Notes under the pieces: generated by a model
What the model saw: only the letters and a program-made list of their open reading frames with translations
Databases searched by the model: none
What the model was told of the DNA's origin: nothing
IMG/VR virus record: IMGVR_UViG_3300017613_000395
Location: 1 to 40,071 of that record
Source: a virus
Strand: one strand, 5' to 3'
DNA: 40,071 bases
Translations under genes and position numbers: made by a program
In this document: positions 25,222 through 32,468 of the stretch, one piece after another
How the letters are laid out: the number at the start of each line of letters is the position of its first letter
How positions within the stretch are numbered: position 1 is the stretch's first letter

Positions 25222-25424
25222 CTTGGGACGGACTACCGGGAACGGGCTACATCCCTCCAACGCTGGAGGAGAAACTAGCCCGCGCCGACAACGCGCTGCA
25301 TGTTTCCCAACAGGAAAAGAAGTATTACCAAGCGCGTTATTACGAGTTGCTTGACAAGCACAAGAAGTTGTACATCGAAACCCTAAATAGGGGATGGTCA
25401 TGGAATATGAAATACAAGGATTAA
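25218..25424 (+). CDS. small coiled-coil protein
   Basis: 68 residues, GTG start on a GTGA overlap with the phosphoesterase gene. After a Pro/Gly-rich start (GLPGTGYIPPTLEEKL) it is helical and rich in Tyr, Lys and Glu (QQEKKYYQARYYELLDKHKK). There is no membrane segment, so it is not a spanin by itself. Function unknown. Its 3' end overlaps the next small gene by 25 bases. Confidence 0.55.
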   Translation: MTWDGLPGTGYIPPTLEEKLARADNALHVSQQEKKYYQARYYELLDKHKKLYIETLNRGWSWNMKYKD

Positions 25425-25585
25425 GGGAGTTGACCGAGAGTCAACGGAAAGAAATTCATCAAATGCACCTCCAACTTGAGGATGTGCTTACAGAAAATGT
25501 AGCGTTGAGACACGCGCTACAAGCCGCTAGAGGGGAGATTGCACTAATGCGTCAGGACAGAATGTTTGTAGAGGAAGTTGCCTAA
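25400..25585 (+). CDS. small coiled-coil protein
   Basis: 61 residues from the ATG at 25400, which has AGGGG (25389-25393) six bases upstream; the in-frame ATG at 25394 would be too close to that site. Nearly the whole protein is helical with leucine heptads (MHLQLEDVLTENVALRHALQ). It probably dimerises or trimerises. No membrane or signal segment. The stop overlaps the start of the LamG protein gene (TAATG). Confidence 0.6.
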   Translation: MEYEIQGLRELTESQRKEIHQMHLQLEDVLTENVALRHALQAARGEIALMRQDRMFVEEVA

Positions 25586-26208
25586 TGCCGATGAGGATTG
25601 GCATGGATATGTCCTTGACGGGGGGCGGAAGCGTTGCCGCGCCAGAACTTACCTTTGCCGGTAACACTTACCTGATAACAGGGTGGGTGCCGCAGTATGA
25701 TGAAGAAACCCGCATTGAGGTGGATTTTACTACCAGCCCACTACCGAGTACAGCGGGCAATAATTTCTATTTATACAATCAGAACAGCGGCAGCGGTTTA
25801 GGCGTTTATCTGCGCAGTTCTGGTGATAGACCGCGTGGCACTTGTTATGGTGGGAGCACAGCCATACCACTTTCCGGTTCTGAGCCAGTTTTAAATGTAA
25901 AACAAACTATTTACCATTCATGGCCCGGCGTAGATGCGCAAAACCATACGCTAACATCTAACGGCATAACGGGTGTCGCTGCACAAGGCGCAACAGGTGA
26001 TACCGGCTTTTTATATATCGGTATCCGCAGCAATTTAGTGACTGGTTTTGAGGGCGTTATCCATGAGCTAAGGGTATATGACACCGCAATATCCGGCGGC
26101 ACACTTATCCATAAGTGGACAATCAATACCGGCACATCTGTTGTGCCTGATTCAGAAGGCGGCACAGGTGATGCTACCGTAGTTATTGGCTCTGGTGAGT
26201 GGGGATGA
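25585..26208 (+). CDS. LamG/concanavalin-like lectin-domain protein
   Basis: 207 residues. Strands such as AGNTYLITGWVPQYDEETRI, GNNFYLYNQNSGSGLGVYLR and FEGVIHELRVYDTAISGGTL, with the closing HKWTINTG and VPDSEGGTGDATV, fit the LamG/ConA-like jelly roll. The D-S-x-G-x-x-D/G-x-A/T-V ending recurs in the middle of the 26495 protein (VPDSAGSADGTVV). These folds bind carbohydrate, so a receptor-binding or fibre-tip role is likely. It opens the second adhesin module. Confidence 0.75.
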   Translation: MPMRIGMDMSLTGGGSVAAPELTFAGNTYLITGWVPQYDEETRIEVDFTTSPLPSTAGNNFYLYNQNSGSGLGVYLRSSGDRPRGTCYGGSTAIPLSGSEPVLNVKQTIYHSWPGVDAQNHTLTSNGITGVAAQGATGDTGFLYIGIRSNLVTGFEGVIHELRVYDTAISGGTLIHKWTINTGTSVVPDSEGGTGDATVVIGSGEWG

Positions 26209-26211
26209 ATA

Positions 26212-26487
26212 GTGTGCTTCTGGAGAAGAAGGGTTGCTAAAGAAAACGTCTTTTACAGTGAAAGCTACCGCCCCACGGATGATGGCAGTTCCGCTTGCAA
26301 CATCCCATTGCAGAAGATGCTTGACGATGCGGGTGAGAAGGGCGGGACAGCGATAATAAACCGCCCCGGCGAAACTGCGTTCACTATGCCTGCCCGCTGC
26401 CGCCGCAACTTGTTTCAGGGCGCACTTGACACAGCTTTGTTTGATATTAACGAAGCACAGAATACTATCAGCACCAGTTACTTCTAA
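26212..26487 (+). CDS. hypothetical protein in second adhesin module
   Basis: 91 residues from a GTG start three bases after the LamG gene, with GGGGAT upstream. It begins VCFWRRRVAKENVFYSESYR and continues with NIPLQKMLDDAGEKGGTA and MPARCRRNLFQGALDTALFD. No family recognised. It is soluble, slightly basic and has three cysteines. It could be a fibre chaperone or a small structural protein; the start codon is uncertain. Confidence 0.5.
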   Translation: MCFWRRRVAKENVFYSESYRPTDDGSSACNIPLQKMLDDAGEKGGTAIINRPGETAFTMPARCRRNLFQGALDTALFDINEAQNTISTSYF

Positions 26488-26494
26488 AAGCCTT

Positions 26495-28024
26495 ATGGCA
26501 GACGTAGACTTCAAAAACCACGCAGAAACCGACCCGCCGACCAATGACGATGCCACCGAAGTAGAAAACAACTACATGGTGTGTCAGCGCACCGGGTTTA
26601 AGGTCAAGGCATCTGAGGGGCTGAAGAAAACATGGGATGGCCTGTGGGTACGTGATAAAAGCGATGACCCTCGCCACCCTCTTGACAGGGTAAGGGGAGT
26701 CCCTGAGCAATCGAAAGGCTCTGAAGCGCCTCCACCTCCTCTGGATTTCATTGTCTACCCTGATGTAGATTGGGGTGAGCCGGTAGAAAGTTGGTTGTTT
26801 AACGGGACTGACTCTGAGATTTCATTGCCGTGGGTGCTTGATACCGCAGGCACTGGAAGGACTCTTATAGAGTTTTATATCTACACCCGCGCTGATGATG
26901 TAGCCCAACCGTTTTCCACATCAGATGGAACTACCTATATCCAGCTTCAGGGAACGACTAGGGAAAATTACACAACAGTAGTAAGCGGCACGGCTGGATT
27001 AGATAGCTTGGCAGGATTGTTCGCTCCCTACTTGTTGCAGAAAGTCCAGTGGGAACTTGACGGCAACGCCCTTACTGAAACCCTTACGGTCAATGGGAAT
27101 GAAACAAGCCGGTCATATTCGCTCACAGCAAATGACACAGGCGGTGTAATTCTGGGCGGTTTAGCGGGGAGCCGTTGTAATTGTTACATGAAAGACCTGA
27201 AGGTGTGGGAAGACATTCCTCATACCGGGTCATACTCAACCAACCCTACCCACTGGTGGAAACTGACTGATGTATTTAACGGCGTAGTTCCTGACTCGGC
27301 AGGTTCGGCTGATGGAACTGTTGTAGGAGGAGGCACTCTAGCCCCAATCCCTGTAGTCCCTGCCACTGAAACCACGTACAACATTGGTGTGATTGGTGAC
27401 TCCAATGTTTATGGCATTGGCTCAAGTACATGGCCGTATCATATGAAGACAGCCGCAAGCATATCGAATAGAGGCAGGGGAAGCACGGGGTACACCAATC
27501 AGTTTAATGGCAAGGCGACTTTTCTCGACACTTACGACAGTGACATTCCTGCGCTAGTTGCTGATAACGCTTGTACTGTATTCATACTCCACGCTGAGTT
27601 TGTTGACGCGGTTAAACACACTGAACAAGACCCATCAGACACTGTAGACGCGATAGAAACTATCGTTAATTTTATTCTTGATGGCTACACGGTTGATGCA
27701 ATTTTGGTGGTGTCTTCCGTACCGATTGGCAGACCTGACGATAACCCAAATATACCTGCTAATAAAAACATTATAGCTTACGTTGATTCGGTTAAAGACC
27801 TCGTTGTATCGCAGATACTTCCTATTAGCGACAAGATTCATCATTTGCATTGTTATGACATTCTTGAAGACCCTGACAGAGAAAACTATTTTCAAGGTGC
27901 GCCGCGCCTGATATACAAAACTGGTACGTCTAACCACCACATGACAACACCAGCCCGCAGACAAATGGCAACCTTTGCCGATCATTTACTAACTTACGGC
28001 GTAGGATTTACGCAGAAACCATAG
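26495..28024 (+). CDS. tail protein: TGFKV anchor + LamG + SGNH hydrolase-like domain
   Basis: 509 residues from the ATG at 26495; the upstream in-frame extension overlaps another gene and lacks the conserved start. Residues ~5-80 (ETDPPTNDDATEVENNYMVC, TGFKVKASEGL, DPRHPLDRVRGVPEQ) match the anchor domain of the 698 protein. Residues ~100-285 are LamG-like (WWKLTDVF, VPDSAGSADGTVV). From ~295, NIGVIGDSNVYGIGSS supplies the GDS block of SGNH esterases, NRGRGSTGY the Gly block and SNHHMTTPARRQMA the terminal His block. The block III Asn is not seen (LHAEFVDA), so catalysis is uncertain. It may de-O-acetylate or bind capsule glycans. Confidence 0.75.
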   Translation: MADVDFKNHAETDPPTNDDATEVENNYMVCQRTGFKVKASEGLKKTWDGLWVRDKSDDPRHPLDRVRGVPEQSKGSEAPPPPLDFIVYPDVDWGEPVESWLFNGTDSEISLPWVLDTAGTGRTLIEFYIYTRADDVAQPFSTSDGTTYIQLQGTTRENYTTVVSGTAGLDSLAGLFAPYLLQKVQWELDGNALTETLTVNGNETSRSYSLTANDTGGVILGGLAGSRCNCYMKDLKVWEDIPHTGSYSTNPTHWWKLTDVFNGVVPDSAGSADGTVVGGGTLAPIPVVPATETTYNIGVIGDSNVYGIGSSTWPYHMKTAASISNRGRGSTGYTNQFNGKATFLDTYDSDIPALVADNACTVFILHAEFVDAVKHTEQDPSDTVDAIETIVNFILDGYTVDAILVVSSVPIGRPDDNPNIPANKNIIAYVDSVKDLVVSQILPISDKIHHLHCYDILEDPDRENYFQGAPRLIYKTGTSNHHMTTPARRQMATFADHLLTYGVGFTQKP

Positions 28025-28032
28025 AGGATATT

Positions 28033-28272
28033 ATGAGTTACGAATCAGACCCCGCCCGTAGAGCGGTTGCAATAACTAAGAGCGATGCCACCATCATCCC
28101 CGGCACACGCGGAGTGTATGTTGGTGGAGCCGGTGATATTGCGGCGCGATTTGTTGGCGACCCAGACACCACGGTTACACTGGTTGGTGTAGTGGCTGGA
28201 ACAGTGTTGCCGATTGAAGTGGTGCAAATCATGGCCGCTACTGATGCCACAAATCTAGTTGCCCTCTACTAA
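28033..28272 (+). CDS. small conserved phage structural protein
   Basis: 79 residues; AGAGGA precedes the ATG. The sequence SYESDPARRAVAITKSDATI followed by RGVYVGGAGDIAARFVGD and VVAGTVLPIEVVQIMAATDA is a common small phage protein pattern (SDPARRAVAI...R.(I/L/V)YVGGAGD...G..LPI.V). It is usually found near tail fibre genes. It is beta-rich and probably a virion component. Exact role unknown. The stop overlaps the next ATG (TAATG). Confidence 0.75.
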   Translation: MSYESDPARRAVAITKSDATIIPGTRGVYVGGAGDIAARFVGDPDTTVTLVGVVAGTVLPIEVVQIMAATDATNLVALY

Positions 28273-28799
28273 TGACAGAACCCAAGAAAAACCCAAAGAA
28301 AACTCAGAGAACCTTCTCTGACGAGTTCAAGATGCAAGCAGTTGCCCTATTTTATTCAGTAGGTAACTACAAGGCTGCTGCTAGAGAGCTTGGGATAGAG
28401 AGGAAATCTCTCCGTAACTGGGTATCTTCCCCTGACGGGCAGAAGTGGTTGCGAACCTTGCGCGACTCCAAGGAAGAAGAGTTCAGGAACATAGCCAGCG
28501 AACTTGTCTTCAAATCGCTAGACCAGCTTAAAGACCGGCTGGATAACGGTAACGTCAGAACAGCGCACGTTAAAGGCGAGTTGAAGGAATGGAGGGAGCC
28601 ACTACAGGCAAAGGATTTGACGTATTCTCTAGGTATCCTAGTAGATAAATTGAGGGTGTCAATGAACCTTCCAACCCGTGTAACAAAGACAGAAGACGGT
28701 GGGGCTAATCTTCTAAAAGAATTTGAGCGGTTGACCGACAACCTCTTAGACAAGAAGGTAGAGGAGAGCATACCGGGCGAGTCAACAGAGTTGAACTAA
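28272..28799 (+). CDS. probable terminase small subunit (HTH protein)
   Basis: 175 residues, basic N-terminus. TFSDEFKMQAVALFYSVGNY followed by KAAARELGIERKSLRNWVSS is a helix-turn-helix of the type used by small terminases and transposase N-domains. The remaining helical part (EFRNIASELVFKSLDQLKDR, then LKEWREPLQAKDLTYSLGIL and VDKLRVSMNLPTR) fits TerS oligomerisation helices. No transposase catalytic domain follows. TerS would recognise the packaging site and assist TerL, which is 24 kb away in the window. A DNA-binding regulator is the main alternative. Confidence 0.65.
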   Translation: MTEPKKNPKKTQRTFSDEFKMQAVALFYSVGNYKAAARELGIERKSLRNWVSSPDGQKWLRTLRDSKEEEFRNIASELVFKSLDQLKDRLDNGNVRTAHVKGELKEWREPLQAKDLTYSLGILVDKLRVSMNLPTRVTKTEDGGANLLKEFERLTDNLLDKKVEESIPGESTELN

Positions 28800-29143
28800 T
28801 GCCCGTCCTCCCGCTCCTTCTGCTCCTTTGGTCTGCATCCCTATTAGCCGCTGATGGCCCTGAAAACCTCACATGGGACGAGGGGTCAGCCCCTGATACA
28901 GAGGTGATTATAGCATACCTCGTCTACAAGGACGGTATAAGGCATGGCGGTGTCCCGTCCGGTGCGCCCAGAGAGTTTAACATAGCTGAAACCCCTTTCC
29001 ACTGCTGGACAGTAACAACACTCTCTAAGCCTAGCATATTCACCACCTACGCAGAGTGGATAATCAGGGAGTCAGACCCTGCCCCTGAACTCTGCATTGA
29101 TTGGGCGATAAACTCACCTGATGGGGATGTTGTCTGTCACTAA
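28799..29143 (+). CDS. exported protein with signal peptide
   Basis: 114 residues on a TAATG overlap. MPVLPLLLLLWSASLLAADG is a hydrophobic signal-like segment with a likely cut after Ala-Ala. The rest resembles one fibronectin type III-like unit (NLTWDEG, then IIAYLVYKDGIRHGG and FHCWTVTTLSK) with three cysteines. It would act in the periplasm or on the cell surface; superinfection exclusion or envelope disruption are possible guesses. It is the last rightward gene before a convergent leftward gene, and the stop codons overlap. Confidence 0.65.
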   Translation: MPVLPLLLLLWSASLLAADGPENLTWDEGSAPDTEVIIAYLVYKDGIRHGGVPSGAPREFNIAETPFHCWTVTTLSKPSIFTTYAEWIIRESDPAPELCIDWAINSPDGDVVCH

Positions 29144-29313
29144 GGGCTGTAATCCAGCTTACCCTTACCCCTTTCCTTGTGCAGTTTGCGGGTAGCTTCA
29201 GCACGTATCTCACCGAGGCTTTTCACGTACTCACAGGCGGGGGTCAGGGTAGGTTCAGGTGTACAGGATATGCTCAATATCGCCGCGATTGTAGCTGTTG
29301 TGAGAACATTCAC
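29140..29313 (-). CDS. 57-residue lipoprotein-like peptide
   Basis: A GTG start four bases after the stop of the upstream leftward gene and a TAG at 29142-29140. MNVLTTATIAAILSISCTPE looks like a short signal sequence ending in a lipobox-like L-S-I-S-C, though the -3 residue is not ideal. The remaining residues are hydrophilic and helical (EYVKSLGEIRAEATRKLHKE). Its stop overlaps the stop of the convergent exported-protein gene. No strong ribosome binding site, so it depends on coupling. An Rz1-like outer-membrane spanin is conceivable, but no Rz partner is seen. Confidence 0.5.
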   Translation of the reverse strand: MNVLTTATIAAILSISCTPEPTLTPACEYVKSLGEIRAEATRKLHKERGKGKLDYSP

Positions 29314-29316
29314 GAC

Positions 29317-29595
29317 TTAATGCGCGTCAGCCATATCATCGTCATCAGGGTCATATTCTACTGACTGCCCTGCCTCATCTGCCATCTTGTGAAGGGCTTT
29401 CGCTAATTTCCCCCTCTTTCCTTCAGGAAGCTGCCATATAAGCCCCTCGGCAAACCCGTGAAGCCGCGCATAATAGCCATCCTGCTGCGCCATGTACTCC
29501 ATAATCTTCTGCATTTTCAGATAATCATCATCACCAATGTAGGTGATACCCATAAATGCGTCCAACATCTCTGTAGCTGTCACAACCTTACTCAT
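29317..29595 (-). CDS. hypothetical acidic protein
   Basis: 92 residues, last large gene of the leftward operon. GAGGAG lies 5 bases before the ATG, one of the best sites in the window. The N-terminal half (EMLDAFMGITYIGDDDYLKM) and helical middle (YARLHGFAEGLIWQLPEGKR) are followed by a strongly acidic tail (YDPDDDDMADAH). No family recognised. A 74-base gap separates it from the nuclease gene. Confidence 0.65.
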   Translation of the reverse strand: MSKVVTATEMLDAFMGITYIGDDDYLKMQKIMEYMAQQDGYYARLHGFAEGLIWQLPEGKRGKLAKALHKMADEAGQSVEYDPDDDDMADAH

Positions 29596-29669
29596 AACAT
29601 CTCCTCACAGCCCTCACAAGCCCTCCTACGCCCCTTTCTCCGAAAAGAGGTAGGGTGGCTAGGGGTAGG

Positions 29670-30440
29670 CTACTTTTTGCCTTTAAACGAGCCTAGAGCC
29701 TTGTGGAGCATTAAAGCCCCTTTAAAGGCGCTGAAGTCGTTCTCAAACTCAGCCCCCATATCCCGATATTCAACCTTAAACTTGCCATTCTTCTTGTTAA
29801 ACAAGACGATAGCGCGTTGGTCATATCCGGTCAACTCACTAGGGTTATCCTTCGCCCCAATCAATTCCTCCTCTCTCGCATAAGCGTAAGCCGCTGTTTG
29901 GAAGTGCATTTCTGGGTAGATTCCACTGCTAGTCTTATAATCCAGAATCGTCCGTTTCCCATCAATCATGCAATCCAGATCGCACGTACCCACGTATACA
30001 AAATCCTTGGAGAAAACCTTAAACTCAGGTTCAATGAACTCAACCTTACTGTCTTTAACCCAATCAAGGAAGGCTTTAACCCCATCCTTAGCCTGTTTGT
30101 TGACAGGCATCTTAGGCTTATTCCCCAAAGCTACCTGTTCAGCGTAGTCGTGGACAATCGTTCCAATAGACGCAGCATCCCCTGACTTCTGACGGAAGGA
30201 CATTTTACTATCCTTCATAATCCGTTCTAATTGGATTTCATCGTAAGTCTCTCCGGGTTCAATAGCGTTGTGCCAATGAGTAGCTACACAATTTCCTGCC
30301 CAGAACATCAAAGCCGGTTTGTTAATGACCTTCAGGATACCCGTAACCGAAGCTACGGGCATCCCATCCACGGTGTATAGATGCTTCGCGTCATTAAACT
30401 GAAGCAATACCGTATCATCGTATAAGTAATGGTCAGACAT
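29670..30440 (-). CDS. PD-(D/E)XK exonuclease, RecB/Cas4-like
   Basis: 256 residues from the ATG at 30440, which has GGAG 7 bases upstream; the longer frame to 30461 lacks one. Nuclease motifs in order: SIGTIVHDYAEQ (His97), FIEPEFKVFSKDFVYVGTCD (Glu and Asp154), TILDYKTSSG (Asp167, Lys169) and MHFQTAAYAYA (Gln181, Tyr185). This is the PD-(D/E)XK arrangement of RecB-family and Cas4-type exonucleases. Together with the SSB-tail protein encoded upstream it suggests a phage recombination or end-resection pathway. It overlaps the previous gene by 8 bases. Confidence 0.82.
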   Translation of the reverse strand: MSDHYLYDDTVLLQFNDAKHLYTVDGMPVASVTGILKVINKPALMFWAGNCVATHWHNAIEPGETYDEIQLERIMKDSKMSFRQKSGDAASIGTIVHDYAEQVALGNKPKMPVNKQAKDGVKAFLDWVKDSKVEFIEPEFKVFSKDFVYVGTCDLDCMIDGKRTILDYKTSSGIYPEMHFQTAAYAYAREEELIGAKDNPSELTGYDQRAIVLFNKKNGKFKVEYRDMGAEFENDFSAFKGALMLHKALGSFKGKK

Positions 30441-30762
30441 CTTCTTTCTCCATGTCCTCAAACTCTACCTTTGGGTAAAACCATTTATCTTCAATAAAAT
30501 GGCCTATGGCTTCAATATGCCCCTTGAATACCCTTACCCTCACTGGTTTACCCTGTAGGGCAGACCACTCACCAACGCCAACAACCTCCATAACGCGCTT
30601 AACCCACAGCCCTAATGAACGCCCCGAAGTCAGGGCATATCCCCCAAACCCTTGACCAGAGCCTCCGTAGTCAAGGTGGATGAAGCTACTCATAATCCCA
30701 TCACAGGAATCAACTCCAAGTGATGCGGAGGATATTTTAGCGTTTCTGATTGTGTCACTCAT
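30433..30762 (-). CDS. conserved phage protein of the recombination operon
   Basis: 109 residues. The pattern IRNAKISSASLGVDSCDGIM, LDYGGSGQGFGGYAL, GVGEWSALQGKPVRVRVFKG then IEAIGHFIEDKWFYPK is familiar from many phage genomes, where such proteins sit among replication and recombination genes. The biochemical role is unknown to me. It lies between the SSB-tail gene and the nuclease gene, with coupled starts at both ends, which implies a shared function with them. Confidence 0.75.
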   Translation of the reverse strand: MSDTIRNAKISSASLGVDSCDGIMSSFIHLDYGGSGQGFGGYALTSGRSLGLWVKRVMEVVGVGEWSALQGKPVRVRVFKGHIEAIGHFIEDKWFYPKVEFEDMEKEDV

Positions 30763-31469
30763 CAGAAGGGTATTATATCTTCTGGGCCATCATTAATGAT
30801 AGGCGCAACTGACTGAGGTTCAATCTTTTCCTCTGCTGACTCATCAATCTTTTCTTTGAGCCAGTTTGGGAGTGATTCATACACCTCCGGCGTTTCATTC
30901 ATGCCCTCAAACAGGGTTGTGCTGCCCTCAATCTTCGGAGGCTCAACCCCTTTAGGGATAGGCATGGTAGCCGTGATATTGGCGTAGGTCTTACCGTTAT
31001 TCGCCGTGTTATGAGTGACGGATAATTGACACGCAACACCAAGAAGCTTGGTAATGTCAAAGCCTTCCAATTCCTCTGGGGTGAATCCTTTACCCCTCCA
31101 ACTCTCCAACAAAGGCCGAAGTTTAGATTTCTCACTAAGGGAGAGGGTGAACACCTCACCAATCACCATCGGCTTATCCTCGCCGTTGATGTCAATTCTC
31201 TCAGCAGGAACTTGAAACCGAATGTAAATCTTCGGCTGATACTTCACCGACCCCTGCCATTCAGTCTTCTGGGTTCCCAGATTAACTAACATATCACACA
31301 CTGCCATGTGTGCGCCCTGCGACAATTTCTCAAACTCTTTGCCGCCCTTACTTGCTGCCATTATAGCCATTTCATCAATCTCCTGATTTCTCGGCTTCTC
31401 TAATTCAGCCCGCCGATTGTCGTAATCGGCAAGCCATTCTTCATTCGTTTGGTCTTGCGGTCTAGTCAT
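30762..31469 (-). CDS. putative ssDNA-binding protein with SSB-like acidic tip
   Basis: 235 residues. The central region (WQGSVKYQPKIYIRFQVPAE, VIGEVFTLSLSEKSKLRPLL, WRGKGFTPEELEGFDITKLL, GVACQLSVTHN, GKTYANITATM) is a conserved phage family, probably an OB-like beta barrel. The last residues, INDGPEDIIPF, imitate the acidic amphipathic tip of bacterial SSB (DDDIPF), which recruits repair and replication enzymes. A linker rich in Glu and Pro precedes it, as in SSB. Together with the nearby RecB-like nuclease this supports an ssDNA-binding role. The fold assignment itself is inference. Confidence 0.65.
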   Translation of the reverse strand: MTRPQDQTNEEWLADYDNRRAELEKPRNQEIDEMAIMAASKGGKEFEKLSQGAHMAVCDMLVNLGTQKTEWQGSVKYQPKIYIRFQVPAERIDINGEDKPMVIGEVFTLSLSEKSKLRPLLESWRGKGFTPEELEGFDITKLLGVACQLSVTHNTANNGKTYANITATMPIPKGVEPPKIEGSTTLFEGMNETPEVYESLPNWLKEKIDESAEEKIEPQSVAPIINDGPEDIIPF

Positions 31470-31707
31470 TTGCTATCTTTTCGGCTTTGTCTACTGCTGC
31501 TTTCAAAACTTCTGCCGTTCTGTGGCAACGGTCACAGTGGCACTGGCAGACCTCCATATCATGCGGTTCAAGCCCATCCATCACATCAGCTACTGCATGG
31601 AGTAAATTTATCTCTGGATGCCACGCGGAAACCGGCTCTCCTGCGAGTTCAGCCCGCGCCACAAGCCACCCCGAAATCTCCCGCAATTCCTCTGCTGCCT
31701 TACTCAC
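31462..31707 (-). CDS. small cysteine/histidine-rich protein
   Basis: 81 residues from a GTG start inside the previous gene's 3' end. It has helical parts (AAEELREISGWLVARAELAG, AEVLKAAVDKAEKIAND) around a metal-binding-like cluster CQCHCDRCHRT. A single zinc site is plausible. No family recognised. It overlaps the SSB-tail gene by 8 bases, so it probably serves the same operon. Confidence 0.6.
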   Translation of the reverse strand: MSKAAEELREISGWLVARAELAGEPVSAWHPEINLLHAVADVMDGLEPHDMEVCQCHCDRCHRTAEVLKAAVDKAEKIAND

Positions 31708-31897
31708 CGCCTCTCTCCATATGATACGTCTGTTGTATAGCCTCGTAACGCTTTATATCACGTTCAAACTGATTAAGCCATGTCCTCATGTCCGGTATTT
31801 CAGCGAGTTGTTCTACTCTTGCCTTCAGTACCCACAGTTCATGCTCATACTGCTCACGGGCTTCCAATTCTTGTTGGTGGGCTTCGTAGTCATTCAT
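31700..31897 (-). CDS. small coiled-coil protein
   Basis: 65 residues from the ATG at 31897, which overlaps the preceding stop in an ATGAATGA arrangement. The longer frame reaching to 32119 would run inside the coding frame of the upstream gene and has no start signal. It is almost entirely helical (QQELEAREQYEHELWVLKAR, WLNQFERDIKRYEAIQQTYH). Function unknown; likely a partner of the other helical proteins in the operon. Confidence 0.6.
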   Translation of the reverse strand: MNDYEAHQQELEAREQYEHELWVLKARVEQLAEIPDMRTWLNQFERDIKRYEAIQQTYHMERGGE

Positions 31898-32468
31898 CAG
31901 GCTTCTCCGCTGCGGATAGTGCTGCGTAAAAGCCACAAGTACATAAGTTAGCATCCTTTGTGCAAGTTGGTTTACACGCGCCATATTCCTGCAATGCAGC
32001 CTCAAGCTGCGCGACTTTTGCAAGCAGGGTGGCGCGGTCTTTATGTGCGGGCATCTGTGCCAAGTATTCATCGCTAAACACGGCATCATGCCTTGCCTGT
32101 ATCTCAGCCACTTCCGCATCAGCTACGCTGCTGGGCTTCTCCGCAAGCTCCATAATGCGAAAACGCAGTTTCACGTTTTCTGTCTGTGCTTTTTCGTGGC
32201 AGCCCCTTTCTATCTCAAGCTCCTGAGTCTGTCGGTGGATTTTTCGCAGCAACGTTTTAATGTCGCAAATAGCTTCGCCCATATCTTCGCCGGTTCTCTC
32301 CACAAACTCATTTAGCTTGCGCTCAATCTCCGCTATCTGCGCATCCGATACAGCGGGTTGCTGGTCTATGTAGTCTGCTGCGGCGCGAACGTTAGCCGCA
32401 TGAATACCGCCGCGCCCATTTGCGAGTATCTTCGCGGCATCACGCAGGGCTTCAGTGTCTGGTTTCAT
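31890..32468 (-). CDS. helical protein with C-terminal cysteine cluster
   Basis: 192 residues. I chose the ATG at 32468 because it overlaps the stop of a 32-residue gene (ATGA); the longer frame to 32528 would overlap that gene in another phase. Residues ~60-115 and ~160-180 are coiled-coil-like (LLRKIHRQTQELEIERG, RATLLAKVAQLEAALQEY). The C-terminus has CKPTCTKDANLCTCGFYAAL, four cysteines resembling a small zinc knuckle. No family name can be given. Confidence 0.65.
   Translation of the reverse strand: MKPDTEALRDAAKILANGRGGIHAANVRAAADYIDQQPAVSDAQIAEIERKLNEFVERTGEDMGEAICDIKTLLRKIHRQTQELEIERGCHEKAQTENVKLRFRIMELAEKPSSVADAEVAEIQARHDAVFSDEYLAQMPAHKDRATLLAKVAQLEAALQEYGACKPTCTKDANLCTCGFYAALSAAEKPDE

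Noticed and set aside
28272-28420. Transposase reading of the HTH protein
   Set aside because: The HTH resembles IS3-type OrfA starts, but there is no DDE domain, no terminal repeats, and the rest fits a small terminase better.
29179-29364. Short rightward frame after the exported-protein gene
   Set aside because: It has no start signal and lies opposite two coupled leftward genes.
29596-29669. Terminator between the nuclease gene and the 92-residue gene
   Set aside because: The possible stem around CCTCTTTTCGGAGAAAGG has mismatches and no T-run on the leftward strand.
31898-32119. N-terminal extension of the 65-residue coiled-coil gene
   Set aside because: It lies antiphase within the 192-residue gene; the ATG at 31897 is coupled to the previous stop.
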